Below are positions 26,448 through 35,522 of a stretch of DNA of 64,000 nt, piece by piece (the first letter of the stretch is position 1; each line of letters starts with the position of its first letter). The notes under the pieces are model-generated. The model made no database searches. It had not been told where the DNA came from and saw nothing but the letters and a program-made list of their open reading frames with translations. The translations under genes were made by a program, and so were the position numbers. The stretch comes from Metabacillus bambusae (GTDB taxonomy: Bacteria; Bacillota; Bacilli; Bacillales; Bacillaceae), in assembly GCF_017497975.1 (NCBI RefSeq), contig NZ_JAGDEL010000010.1:1-64000 (forward strand). The letters run 5' to 3'.

Positions 26448-26453
26448 TTATGT

Positions 26454-26620
26454 TTAGGAAATTATAAAATTCTAGTACTGTGGATAAGCGCTAGGCATCC
26501 AGCTCCAGCGCCTAGCCACTCTTGGGTCTACAGCCACTCATGAATTGAAGGTAAAAAACACCTTCTATTCATGAGCGTCTTATTTGCCCGAGGCTGTTCA
26601 AGGCGCTTGCGCTTTTGTTC
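26454..26620 (+). repeat. Family A palindromic repeat, copy 3
   Basis: Full-length copy with apical arm CTCATGAAT...ATTCATGAG. Relative to copy 1, two positions of the arm changed together with their partners. About 140 bp of sequence without genes follow, up to the next ribosome binding site. Confidence 0.85.
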
Positions 26621-26761
26621 ATCGTTTAGGAATTCAGGCATTTCATAAGTAATTCAGAAATATCTTCCTTACAAAAAAGATAATTTTAGGGCATGATAAT
26701 AAAAAATATTAGGAATAAATAACAACTTATTTTTCTTTATTAACTCCGGAGGTTGGTTTTA

Positions 26762-28093
26762 TTGGCAACAGAACTATTGATATTAGGAGTCCTAATTATT
26801 TTAAATGCCTTTTTTGCAGCATCTGAAATCGCATTGATCTCATTAAACGATAATAAAGTTAGGATAATGGCAGAAACTGGAGATAAAAAAGCGAAAATGC
26901 TCTATAGTCTCCTATCAGAACCTAGTCGTTTTTTAGCTACAATTCAAATTGGAATCACACTTGCCGGGTTTTTAGCAAGTGCATTTGCAGCAGAAAGCTT
27001 TGCAGGAAGGTTAGCAAAAACATTACATGAAATGGGTGTTCCGATCACTGAGGAATTATTAGGTACCATTTCAGTTATTGTGATTACACTAGTTTTATCC
27101 TATTTTACTTTAGTTTTAGGTGAGCTCGTACCTAAGCGACTGGCATTACAAAAGGCAGAAGCAATCTCAATGTTTGCTGTTATGCCTTTAACGATTTTAT
27201 CTAGAGTATCATCACCATTTGTTAAATTATTGACATTATCAACAAATTTTATCGTTCGACTATTTGGAGTAGATCCAAATGCAGATGATGAAAATGTAAC
27301 CGAAGAAGAAATACGGATGATGGTTGACGTTGGGAAAGAAAGAGGTACCATCCAAGAAACTGAAAAAATGATGATTAATAATATCTTTGAATTAGATAAT
27401 AAAACAGTATCAGATATTATGACACATCGGACAAATATTATTGCTATTCCCTTTAATTATTCTTTACTAGAGACTGTACGCTTAGTGAATATTGAAAAAT
27501 ATACAAGGTTTCCGGTTTATGAAGATAAAATTGATCATATTGTTGGGATATTACATGTTAAAGATTTAATTCAGTTTGTTGAAAATTGTGATGAACAAAC
27601 TTATAACTTAAAAGAATTACTCAGGGAACCCTATTTTGTTTTAGAATCAAAACGGATAGATGAACTATTTAAAGAAATGCAAATGAATAATATTCATATG
27701 GCGATTGCTATTGATGAATATGGGGGAACAGATGGAGTCGTGACAATTGAAGATGTTATTGAAGAGATTGTCGGGAATATCTTTGATGAATATGATGATC
27801 GAGGTTTAGATGAAGAAGAGATTTTGGAGCTTGATGACAAGACATATCTAATTCCTGGAATGACAAATCTTTATGTTGTGGAAGATTTATTAAATATCAA
27901 TTTCCCAACGGAAGATGTTGATACATTAAGTGGTTTTGTTATTGGACAGTTAGGATATATACCTAATGAACATGAAAAACCTGAAGTTGAATTTGAAAAC
28001 ATTTTATTTAAAGTAGAAAAAATGGATGATAAACGAATTATGCTTCTGAGGGTATCAGAATTAGAAAAAGGTGAAATAGAAGAAAGTGAATAA
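26762..28093 (+). CDS. CNNM/hemolysin-C-family membrane protein with CBS domains
   Basis: 443 residues from TTG 26762, 9 nt after GGAGG (TTG 26753 abuts the site). An N-terminal CNNM membrane domain of three to four helices contains NAFFAASEIALISL and LGELVPKRLAL. Two CBS domains (about 205-330) and a C-terminal CorC/HlyC domain (YLIPGMTNLYVVEDLLNINFP) follow. The family covers Mg2+/Co2+ transport proteins such as B. subtilis YhdP, YrkA and MpfA, which export or regulate magnesium. The annotation 'hemolysin' is historical. It stands alone. Confidence 0.88.
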   Translation: MATELLILGVLIILNAFFAASEIALISLNDNKVRIMAETGDKKAKMLYSLLSEPSRFLATIQIGITLAGFLASAFAAESFAGRLAKTLHEMGVPITEELLGTISVIVITLVLSYFTLVLGELVPKRLALQKAEAISMFAVMPLTILSRVSSPFVKLLTLSTNFIVRLFGVDPNADDENVTEEEIRMMVDVGKERGTIQETEKMMINNIFELDNKTVSDIMTHRTNIIAIPFNYSLLETVRLVNIEKYTRFPVYEDKIDHIVGILHVKDLIQFVENCDEQTYNLKELLREPYFVLESKRIDELFKEMQMNNIHMAIAIDEYGGTDGVVTIEDVIEEIVGNIFDEYDDRGLDEEEILELDDKTYLIPGMTNLYVVEDLLNINFPTEDVDTLSGFVIGQLGYIPNEHEKPEVEFENILFKVEKMDDKRIMLLRVSELEKGEIEESE

Positions 28094-28096
28094 ATT

Positions 28097-28146
28097 AAAA
28101 TGCCTGAAACCAATTTCTGAAATATGGAGTTGGTTTTAGGCATTTT
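28097..28146 (+). terminator. Terminator after the CBS membrane protein
   Basis: A 17-bp stem, AAAATGCCTGAAACCAA with TTGGTTTTAGGCATTTT, one G-T pair, 16-nt loop. Confidence 0.8.
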
Positions 28147-28210
28147 AGTAGTAAAAATCTTAAGACATATGTAAAATGAACATTGACGTTCGAAATGAAA
28201 GGGGATACAT

Positions 28211-29203
28211 ATGACGTACTATGCTAATAAAGATCGATATCGTGATATGAAATATAATCGAGTTGGAAATTCTGGTTTGTTATTACCTGCTATTTCATTA
28301 GGGTTATGGCATAACTTTGGTGGAGTAGATCCATATGAAAATGGAAGAGCGATGTTGCGCAAAGCCTTCGATTTGGGAATTACCCATTTTGATTTAGCGA
28401 ACAACTATGGACCACCACCAGGTAGTGCAGAAGAAATGTTTGGAAAGATAATGAAAACAGATTTTGCTCCTTATAGGGATGAGATGGTGATTTCAACGAA
28501 GGCTGGATACCACATGTGGGATGGTCCATATGGTGAATGGGGATCAAAAAAATACCTAATTGCAAGTCTTGACCAAAGCTTAAAACGTATGGGACTAGAC
28601 TATGTTGATGTGTTTTATTCTCATCGTCCTGATCCAAACACTCCTTTGGAAGAAACAATGGGAGCCCTTGATCAAATTGTTCGACAAGGGAAGGCATTAT
28701 ATGTTGGGATTTCAAGCTATGATGCGGTCCAAACAGCTGAAGCAGTTAAAATTTTAAACAACCTAGGAACACCTTTACTAATCCACCAGCCTAGTTATTC
28801 CATGTTTAATCGTTGGATTGAGGATGGCCTACAGGATGTATTATCTGAAAATGGAGTAGGATCAATCGCATTCTGCCCATTGGAACAAGGGCTATTAACA
28901 AATAAATATATCTCAGGCATTCCATCTGATTCACGAGCAGCCAAGGCTAATACTTACTTAGATAAAGATAGAGTCACAGACCAAGTATTAAATCGTGTAA
29001 GTCTATTAAATGAGCTTGCTGTAGAACGAGGACAAAACCTAGCCCAAATGGCATTGGCTTGGGTCCTTCGCGAAGGACGTGTTACTTCGGCTCTCATCGG
29101 TGCTAGTAAGGTGAGCCAGATCGAAGAGAATGTTGCTGCACTAAATAACCTTGAATTTACTGCAGAAGAATTAGCTAGAATAGAAGAGATACTAAAAAAA
29201 TAA
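28211..29203 (+). CDS. Aldo/keto reductase, YghZ/glyceraldehyde-3-P reductase type
   Basis: 330 residues with AAAGGGG upstream. The aldo/keto reductase barrel has its tetrad in place: Asp and Tyr in HFDLANNYG, Lys in STKAGY, His in FYSHRPD; the NADPH-binding LIGASKVSQIEENV is near the C-terminus. The N-terminus (MKYNRVGNSGLLLPAISLGLWHNFGG) and GPPPGSAEEMFGKI are characteristic of the E. coli YghZ (Gpr) subgroup, which reduces methylglyoxal and L-glyceraldehyde 3-phosphate. The likely role is aldehyde detoxification. Confidence 0.9.
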   Translation: MTYYANKDRYRDMKYNRVGNSGLLLPAISLGLWHNFGGVDPYENGRAMLRKAFDLGITHFDLANNYGPPPGSAEEMFGKIMKTDFAPYRDEMVISTKAGYHMWDGPYGEWGSKKYLIASLDQSLKRMGLDYVDVFYSHRPDPNTPLEETMGALDQIVRQGKALYVGISSYDAVQTAEAVKILNNLGTPLLIHQPSYSMFNRWIEDGLQDVLSENGVGSIAFCPLEQGLLTNKYISGIPSDSRAAKANTYLDKDRVTDQVLNRVSLLNELAVERGQNLAQMALAWVLREGRVTSALIGASKVSQIEENVAALNNLEFTAEELARIEEILKK

Positions 29204-29227
29204 TTTCAATCTATAAGATGATTAATG

Positions 29228-29289
29228 GCTGACTATCATACTTAGACTTCACTAGTTTTGAAGATCTAATTGTTTTAGTCAGCTTTTTT
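29228..29289 (+). terminator. Terminator of the aldo/keto reductase gene
   Basis: GCTGACTA / TAGTCAGC outer stem with an inner TTAGACTTC / GAAGATCTAA pairing, followed by T6. Confidence 0.8.
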
Positions 29290-29596
29290 GGCTCTTTCCT
29301 GCTCATTCTTACGAAACGACGAGATAAAAGTGAAATTTGGCGAGATCTCAGAGAAAAAAGATGAGACATCCTCGTAAAACGGCGTGATGAACCATCAAAA
29401 GTATTAGGTAGAAGATACGGCTGTTCAGATGGGAATTGTTATACTAGGTTAAAGTTTTGGATCAATCCTTTTATATATATTTTTAGTTAGAGGAAGATAG
29501 AAAACTCGAGCTTGGCTTTTCTTTTTAATAATCATTTTGCAATCTTAAAAAAGAAGGGGTATGATTTTTCTATCAGGTGTATTTTGTGGAGGGAAT
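29290..29596. other. Intergenic stretch without recognised genes
   Basis: Contains loosely repeated motifs around CGACGAGATAAAAGTGAAA and GGCGAGATCTCAGAG (29317-29390), degenerate repeats of the sort common between Bacillus genes. Nothing else could be supported. Confidence 0.4.
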
Positions 29597-29986
29597 ATGA
29601 AGGAATTAACATTTACATCATATGAACAATTTCAGCAATTTATTAAGCATAAGGCTATGGAAAAGGCAGTTATGAGAGGACTAAAGGATGAAAAATTATC
29701 CACATTTAAAACAGAATTTAAAGAAAGAGCAAATAAAATGTGGAAAGAAAATGATTGTGATCATTGGATAGAAAAGCATGGTTATGTAGTCATTACGGTT
29801 TGGAAGGATGAAATAGGCAAGAGGAAAATTGCGAGGGGACGGCCCAAAAAATTAGATTCTGACAAATTTAATCGTACAATTAATGTGCGACTTGATGAGG
29901 AAGCTTATGATAAACTCACCCAATACTGTAAGGAAAAAGACATCGAAATATCTGAAGCTATTAGGCAATTAATCAATAAACTCTAA
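29597..29986 (+). CDS. Ribbon-helix-helix (CopG-like) DNA-binding protein
   Basis: 129 residues from ATG 29597 with TGGAGGG 3 nt upstream. The C-terminal 40 residues form a ribbon-helix-helix motif: strand TINVRLDEEAY, helix DKLTQYCKEKD, helix SEAIRQLINKL. A basic GRPKK patch just before it resembles an AT-hook. The N-terminal 80 residues are charged and have no recognised domain. There is no adjacent toxin gene, so it is probably a stand-alone regulator rather than an antitoxin. Targets unknown. Confidence 0.7.
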   Translation: MKELTFTSYEQFQQFIKHKAMEKAVMRGLKDEKLSTFKTEFKERANKMWKENDCDHWIEKHGYVVITVWKDEIGKRKIARGRPKKLDSDKFNRTINVRLDEEAYDKLTQYCKEKDIEISEAIRQLINKL

Positions 29987-30032
29987 ATTAATAAGGACTT
30001 AATTGAACTATTATTAGGTTAGTGAATAAAGG

Positions 30033-30057
30033 CAACGCTCTAAGTAGCGTTGTTTTT
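30033..30057 (+). terminator. Terminator after the ribbon-helix-helix gene
   Basis: CAACGCT / AGCGTTG perfect stem, six-base loop, T5. Confidence 0.8.
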
Positions 30058-30065
30058 ATTTATCG

Positions 30066-30230
30066 TTTAAATTATAAAATTCTAGTACTGTGGATAAGTG
30101 CTAGGCATCCAGCTCCAGCGCCAAGCCCCTCTTGGGTCTACAGCCACTCATGAATTGAAGGTAAAAAACACCTTCTATTCATGAGCGTCTTATTTGCCTG
30201 GGGCTGTTCAAGGCGCTTGCGCTTTTGTTC
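30066..30230 (+). repeat. Family A palindromic repeat, copy 4
   Basis: Full-length copy nearly identical to copy 3 (apical arm CTCATGAAT...ATTCATGAG), directly after a terminator as with copies 3 and 5. Confidence 0.85.
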
Positions 30231-30429
30231 CTAGTAGCAAGGGTAAAGAATCAAAATGTGGACATTTTATGAAGGTGTTGAAACAAATAAAAATAATTGG
30301 AAAATAATCCTTTTCACTTTTTATTTTTTGTGATACATTAAATACTGAAGTTGATAATCAATCTCATTAACACAGATTCTTGAAAATAGAACTTGCACAT
30401 AAAAGCAGGTATATTTTTTTACATGCAAA

Positions 30430-30444
30430 TGATAATGATTATCA
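30430..30444 (+). promoter_or_regulatory. Fur box 1 (siderophore operon)
   Basis: TGATAATGATTATCA, a perfect 7-1-7 Fur box of the Bacillus type, 38 bp before the first permease start. Expected iron-dependent repression by Fur. Confidence 0.88.
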
Positions 30445-30481
30445 TAATTAGCACGCAACCATTTTTCAAGGGATGTTAGAT

Positions 30482-31432
30482 ATGTCAAAATTATATTTAT
30501 GTATTGCACTGTTTCTACTATCTTGCTGCTCAATTTTTATAGGTGTCATTGATTTAACTCCGAAGGATTTACTTCAATTAACAGATGAAAATACAAAAAT
30601 CTTACTGTTAAGCCGATTACCTAGATTAATTAGTCTTATTATTGCAGGAGTCAGCATGAGTATATGTGGTCTCATCATGCAACAGCTAACGAGAAATAAG
30701 TTTGTTTCACCTACAACAGCAGGTACAATGGATTCTGCAAGATTAGGTGTACTAGTATCAATGCTGTTATTTACTTCTGCGAGTCCCATTCAGAAAATGA
30801 TTGTTGCCTTTATATTTGCCCTTGTCGGTACGTTTCTATTTATGAAAATATTAGACAAAATTAAATTTAAAGATACAATTTTTATTCCACTTGTCGGACT
30901 TATGTTTGGTAATATTATAGGCTCGATCACCACCTTCTTTGCGTATAAACATGACCTTATTCAAAATATTGGATCATGGCTTCATGGTGATTTCTCACTC
31001 ATTATGAAAGGAAGATACGAGCTTTTATACATAACGATTCCGTTCGTTATCTTGGCATATCTATTTGCAAATAAATTTACAGTTGCAGGTATGGGTGAGG
31101 ATTTTTCAAAAAATCTTGGCCTTCATTATCGAAAAATTGTTAATATTGGTCTGGTAATTGTGGCGCTTATCACAACTAGTGTTGTGTTAACAGTCGGGGT
31201 AATTCCATTCCTCGGATTGATCGTTCCAAATATCGTCAGTATTTACCGAGGTGATCATTTAAGAAAGAGTTTGCCAGAAACAGCGCTGTTAGGAGCAGTA
31301 TTCGTATTATTTTGCGACATCATTGGTCGAATCATTATCTTCCCATACGAAATATCTGTGAGTGTTATTGTCGGTGTGCTCGGAAGTGTGATTTTTGTGT
31401 ACTTGTTAATGAGGAGAAGGGCATATGCGTAA
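30482..31432 (+). CDS. yclN: Iron-siderophore ABC permease (YclN-like)
   Basis: 316 residues from ATG 30482, 9 nt after AAGGG (ATG 30473 abuts the site). FecCD-family permease with 8-10 helices; RLPRLISLIIAGVSMSICGLIMQQLTRNKFVSPTTAGTMDSARLG is highly characteristic of B. subtilis YclN, part of the petrobactin importer YclNOPQ. It forms the membrane channel with the next gene product. First gene after a perfect Fur box, so probably expressed in iron starvation. Confidence 0.9.
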   Translation: MSKLYLCIALFLLSCCSIFIGVIDLTPKDLLQLTDENTKILLLSRLPRLISLIIAGVSMSICGLIMQQLTRNKFVSPTTAGTMDSARLGVLVSMLLFTSASPIQKMIVAFIFALVGTFLFMKILDKIKFKDTIFIPLVGLMFGNIIGSITTFFAYKHDLIQNIGSWLHGDFSLIMKGRYELLYITIPFVILAYLFANKFTVAGMGEDFSKNLGLHYRKIVNIGLVIVALITTSVVLTVGVIPFLGLIVPNIVSIYRGDHLRKSLPETALLGAVFVLFCDIIGRIIIFPYEISVSVIVGVLGSVIFVYLLMRRRAYA

Positions 31433-32366
31433 GAAGACACTGATACTATTAGGAATGGTCATAATTGCAGTAGCGTGCTTTATCTTTTACGATATCGGGC
31501 CAAATATGGATTATGTCCTCCCTAGAAGAGTTACAAAGGTTGCAGCTATCATCGTTACAGGTGCTGCCATCGCCTTTTCAACAATTATCTTTCAAACGAT
31601 AACAAATAATAGAATCTTAACACCAAGTATTATTGGCCTTGATGCCTTATACATACTCTTACAAACTATTATTATCTTTATTGCTGGTTCGATGTCATTT
31701 TTTATCTTAAATGATTATGTTAACTTTCTACTTGGCGTCGTATTAATGGTTATTTTCTCAACATTATTATTTGGGTTCTTGTTCAAGCGGGAAGAAAATA
31801 TTTATTTTCTATTGTTAATTGGCATAATTATTGGAACATTATTCGGAAGCCTATCAGAATTTATGCAAATATTGATTGATCCAAATGAATTTTTAATGGT
31901 GCAATCAAGAATGTTTGCTAGCTTTAATAATATACAAACAGACCTTCTAGTGATTTCGGTAATTTTAATGGCATTAGCTATCATCTATTATCTACCTAAC
32001 CATAAATATTTAGATGTGCTTTCATTAGGGAGAGAGCATGCGATTAATTTAGGGGTAGACTACGATTTAGTAGTGAAAAAGTTATTAATCGTTGTGGCGA
32101 TTTTGATCGCTATTTCAACTGCTTTAGTCGGTCCGATTACATTTTTAGGACTACTGGTTGTCAATGTGACACACGAATTCTATAAAACTTACAAGCATAA
32201 ACACTTAATTATGGGCTCAATCTTAATTAGTATTTTGGCTTTAGTAGGTGGTCAATTCATCGTAGAAAAGATATTTACGTTCTCAACAACAGTTAGCGTT
32301 ATTGTTAATTTTATAGGAGGCGTGTATTTTATCTATCTACTATTAAAGGAGAATCGATCATGGTAG
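31425..32366 (+). CDS. yclO: Iron-siderophore ABC permease (YclO-like)
   Basis: 313 residues; overlaps the preceding gene by 8 nt. FecCD-family permease with the usual helices and the ATPase-contact region (LGREHAINLGVDYDLVVKKLL; VGPITFLGLLVVNVTHE). Partner of the YclN-like protein in a heterodimeric siderophore channel. Substrate assignment (petrobactin) rests on similarity to B. subtilis and gene order. Confidence 0.9.
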   Translation: MRKKTLILLGMVIIAVACFIFYDIGPNMDYVLPRRVTKVAAIIVTGAAIAFSTIIFQTITNNRILTPSIIGLDALYILLQTIIIFIAGSMSFFILNDYVNFLLGVVLMVIFSTLLFGFLFKREENIYFLLLIGIIIGTLFGSLSEFMQILIDPNEFLMVQSRMFASFNNIQTDLLVISVILMALAIIYYLPNHKYLDVLSLGREHAINLGVDYDLVVKKLLIVVAILIAISTALVGPITFLGLLVVNVTHEFYKTYKHKHLIMGSILISILALVGGQFIVEKIFTFSTTVSVIVNFIGGVYFIYLLLKENRSW

Positions 32367-33118
32367 AGGTAAAAAAAGCAACGAAGAAATATGGACAGAA
32401 AACAGTAGTAGATGATGTTTCTGTTAAGATTGCAAAAGGGAAGATTACTTCATTCATTGGTCCAAACGGTGCTGGTAAAAGTACACTTCTATCTGGTATC
32501 AGTCGGCTTATCAAGGTGGATGAAGGTGAAATATATATAGGTGATCAAAATATTCAAAATGTAAAAACAAATGATCTTGCAAAGCAAATTTCAATTTTGA
32601 AGCAGGCGAATTCAATCAATATTCGTTTAACTGTAAGGGAACTCGTTGCCTTTGGACGTTTCCCATATTCTCAAGGTCGCCTAACAGATGAAGACTGGGA
32701 GGCTGTCGATGAAGCTATTGCTTATATGGGACTAGATGATCTACAAGAACGCTTTTTAGACCATTTAAGTGGAGGGCAGAGACAAAGAGCCTATATCGCA
32801 ATGGTTATCGCACAAAATACAGAATATGTCTTACTAGACGAACCACTAAATAACTTAGATATGAAGCATTCTGTGCAGATCATGAAAAATTTGCGAAAAC
32901 TTGTAGATGAGCTTGGAAAAACAGTAGTGATTGTCCTACATGATATTAACTTTGCATCCTGTTATTCAGATTATATTGTTGGTTTAAAGGATGGCAAGGT
33001 AGTAAGAGATGGAACAAAGGATGAAATAATGGATACCGAAGTTCTAAAGGAAATCTATGATATGGATATTCCTGTGCAGACAATTAATGGCCAAAAAATC
33101 TGTGTTTATTTTTCTTAA
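32360..33118 (+). CDS. yclP: Iron-siderophore ABC transporter ATPase (YclP-like)
   Basis: 252 residues, overlapping the permease gene by 7 nt. Complete ABC ATPase: Walker A GPNGAGKST, Q-loop ILKQANSINIRLTVRELVAFGRFPYSQGRL, signature LSGGQRQRAYIA, Walker B VLLDEPLNNLD and H-loop VLHDINFA. It powers the two FecCD permeases upstream. Confidence 0.93.
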   Translation: MVEVKKATKKYGQKTVVDDVSVKIAKGKITSFIGPNGAGKSTLLSGISRLIKVDEGEIYIGDQNIQNVKTNDLAKQISILKQANSINIRLTVRELVAFGRFPYSQGRLTDEDWEAVDEAIAYMGLDDLQERFLDHLSGGQRQRAYIAMVIAQNTEYVLLDEPLNNLDMKHSVQIMKNLRKLVDELGKTVVIVLHDINFASCYSDYIVGLKDGKVVRDGTKDEIMDTEVLKEIYDMDIPVQTINGQKICVYFS

Positions 33119-33183
33119 TGGTAATAACGATTTTGTTTTGTAGTCAATGAATGGGGGAAACCCCTTTATTTTAACAGTCATAG

Positions 33184-33198
33184 TGATAATGATTATTA
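33184..33198 (+). promoter_or_regulatory. Fur box 2 (before the binding protein)
   Basis: TGATAATGATTATTA matches the 7-1-7 Fur box at 14 of 15 positions. It lies in the 142-bp gap before the binding-protein gene and suggests a second, Fur-controlled promoter giving extra binding protein. Confidence 0.7.
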
Positions 33199-33260
33199 TT
33201 GTTAATTGTCGTAACTTCAGATGCAAAATCTATAATAAAAAAATTTATGAGGTGATAGTA

Positions 33261-34244
33261 ATGAAGAAATTAGTAACATTATTAATGACAGCATTATTTA
33301 TTTTCGTACTTGCTGCTTGTGGAGCAGAAACAACAAGTGAAGAGCCTAAGGCAAAAGAAGCATCAACTGAAGCTGCTTCTGAGGATACAACAGAAGGTGC
33401 TGAAGCAGAGAGTGAAGAAATTACAATCACACATGAATTAGGTGAAACAACGTTAATGACAAATCCAGAAAAAGTCGTAGTTTTTGACTTTGGGGTTCTT
33501 GATACTTTAGACAAACTAGGTATTGAAGTTGCAGGTCTTCCACAAGATAATGTTCCAGACTATTTATCAAAATATACAAGTGAAGATTATACGAATGTAG
33601 GAAGTCTGAAAGAAATTGATTATGAAAAATTAAGTGAAGTTGCTCCTGATTTAATTATTATTTCCGGCAGACAAAGTGATTTCTATGAAGAATTATCAGA
33701 AATTGCACCAACTATCTACCTTGGTGTAGATACAACGAAATATATGAAATCTTTTGAAGGAAACATGAACACAATTGGTCAAATCTTTAACAAACAAGAA
33801 GATGTAGAGAAAGAAATTACAGCAATTAAGGAAACAATTACTTCAGTAGGAGATGCTGCTGCTGATAAAAATGCACTTGTTATTCTTTTAAATGATGGTG
33901 CTATTAGTGCATATGGGTCTGGCTCACGCTTTGGAATTATCCATGATGTAATGGGTGTCCCAGCAGTTGATGATGGAATTGAAGCCTCTACACACGGACA
34001 AAAGGTAACATTCGAATACATTGTTGAAAAAGACCCAGATTATCTATTTGTTGTCGATCGTACAGCGGTGGCAGGTGGTGAGACATCTGCAGAGGAAGCT
34101 TTAGAAAATGAATTAATTAAAGGCACAAAAGCTTATAAAAATGATAACATTGTTTATCTAGATCCAGCGGTATGGTATTTATCTGGCGGCGGATTAGTTT
34201 CTGTAAATGAGATGGTAAAAGAAGTAGAAACAGGATTAAAATAA
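33261..34244 (+). CDS. yclQ: Siderophore-binding lipoprotein (YclQ-like)
   Basis: 327 residues from ATG 33261 (GAGGTGATAGTA just upstream; 38 codons of the longer frame cross the Fur box and are unlikely). Signal peptide with lipobox FVLAAC, an Ala/Glu/Thr-rich linker, then a class III binding-protein fold (GETTLMTNPEKVVVFDFGVLDTLDKLG; NVGSLKEIDYEKLSEVAPDLIIISGRQ). It captures the ferric siderophore outside and hands it to the permeases encoded upstream. Confidence 0.92.
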   Translation: MKKLVTLLMTALFIFVLAACGAETTSEEPKAKEASTEAASEDTTEGAEAESEEITITHELGETTLMTNPEKVVVFDFGVLDTLDKLGIEVAGLPQDNVPDYLSKYTSEDYTNVGSLKEIDYEKLSEVAPDLIIISGRQSDFYEELSEIAPTIYLGVDTTKYMKSFEGNMNTIGQIFNKQEDVEKEITAIKETITSVGDAAADKNALVILLNDGAISAYGSGSRFGIIHDVMGVPAVDDGIEASTHGQKVTFEYIVEKDPDYLFVVDRTAVAGGETSAEEALENELIKGTKAYKNDNIVYLDPAVWYLSGGGLVSVNEMVKEVETGLK

Positions 34245-34253
34245 GGTTAGGAG

Positions 34254-34287
34254 AAAAACAGTGGAACCAAAATGGTCCACTGTTTTT
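34254..34287 (+). terminator. Terminator of the siderophore operon
   Basis: AAAAACAGTGGA / TCCACTGTTTTT stem with inner ACCA/TGGT pairing, ending in a T run. A deleted family A repeat follows 9 nt later. Confidence 0.88.
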
Positions 34288-34295
34288 CTTGTCGT

Positions 34296-34361
34296 TTAGG
34301 AAATTATAAAATTCTTGAACTGTGGATAAGCGCACGACATCCAGCTCCAGCGCTTTTGTTC
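34296..34361 (+). repeat. Family A repeat, internally deleted copy 5
   Basis: 66 nt: the left end runs to CCAGCTCCAGCGC, then jumps directly to GCGCTTTTGTTC. The whole hairpin between the GCGC motifs is missing, as expected from deletion between short repeats. Confidence 0.8.
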
Positions 34362-34431
34362 TTAAAGAATGAATTTTCTCTAATAACCAATAATAGTAAT
34401 CATCATATTATTTTGTGTGAAGGGGAGCAGC

Positions 34432-35400
34432 ATGCTTAAGTATAATAAACAATCAAAAAACATAGAAAGAATTGAATCGTTTACACTTCCAACCACTGAC
34501 GAGATTATTTGGTTTCATATTGAAAATAAGTCATATCAAAAAACACTTGATACAATAACTGAACAGTTAAAGGTACATCCTTTAGCTCAACGGTTTATGG
34601 AAGAGTTTAGTGATCTTCCAAAAGTAAATATATTTAAGAATGAAGCTGTTATCTCATTATTTTCAATTGAAGAGGATTTTCAACCGGTAAAAATAAACAT
34701 ACTTGTTGGTACTAATTTCATCATTACGCGTGAGCAAGATAGTAATCTTCACTTACTTTCAGAAATTATAAAACACTTTGAAGAAAATCCTGAGCATATG
34801 TCCCATACTGGTTATATTTTGTATCGGATCATTGATAAAGTATCGATCGAGTTTCTTCGTGCAGTTGATGAAATCGCCGATGAAATTCAAGCTTTAGAAA
34901 AAAGTGTATTTAAAGATCCATTCGAAAATAAGATTGGCAAAAAGGCGTATCGCTGGAAAGCAAGATTACATGATTTAAGGCAAATTATTGAACCTCAAGA
35001 AAACGTCATTAAATCAATTGGTCAGTCAGAATTTCCTTATATAAATGAAGATTCGGGGTTCTATTTTCAGGACTTACAACACAATTATGCTCGGATCATT
35101 AGTGCCTTTGATACGTTTATAGAAAACATGGCAAGCATTTTCAACCTACAGCTTTCATTAAAATCAGATCATACAAACACAATTATGAAAACGCTAACTC
35201 TTGTAAGTGTGATTTTTATTCCAATGACCTTTATTGCAGGATTATATGGGATGAATTTTGAATACATGCCTGAATTGAAATGGGACTATGGGTATTTATA
35301 TGTACTTTTGTTGATTTTTGGATTAGGAATTGGAATTGCTTTGTATTTTAGAAATAAAGGTTGGTGGGGAAAAAAGGGTGAATCTGAAAAAACAAAATGA
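34432..35400 (+). CDS. corA: CorA-family magnesium/divalent cation transporter
   Basis: 322 residues from ATG 34432 (AGGGGAG 4 nt upstream). A large cytoplasmic N-terminal domain with long helices (about 1-255) precedes two C-terminal membrane helices. The selectivity motif YGMNFEYMPELKW lies between them, and a basic tail ends KKGESEKTK. It forms a pentameric channel for Mg2+ and sometimes Co2+ or Ni2+. A single gene. Confidence 0.93.
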   Translation: MLKYNKQSKNIERIESFTLPTTDEIIWFHIENKSYQKTLDTITEQLKVHPLAQRFMEEFSDLPKVNIFKNEAVISLFSIEEDFQPVKINILVGTNFIITREQDSNLHLLSEIIKHFEENPEHMSHTGYILYRIIDKVSIEFLRAVDEIADEIQALEKSVFKDPFENKIGKKAYRWKARLHDLRQIIEPQENVIKSIGQSEFPYINEDSGFYFQDLQHNYARIISAFDTFIENMASIFNLQLSLKSDHTNTIMKTLTLVSVIFIPMTFIAGLYGMNFEYMPELKWDYGYLYVLLLIFGLGIGIALYFRNKGWWGKKGESEKTK

Positions 35401-35522
35401 TCATGATTAATAAAAAGAATTTTGCAGAATGGGGTTTGCTGATGACAAATTATTCCTAACTGTATTTTTCGTTTTCTAACTTCAAAAATAACTTCTGTCT
35501 AGTACGTTTGTACTTTAAGAAA

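Noticed and set aside
29597-29986. Antitoxin of a toxin-antitoxin pair
   Set aside because: The ribbon-helix-helix protein has no adjacent toxin frame and ends in its own terminator.
30321-30533. 70-codon minus-strand frame over Fur box 1
   Set aside because: Covers a perfect Fur box and the start of yclN; no ribosome binding site.
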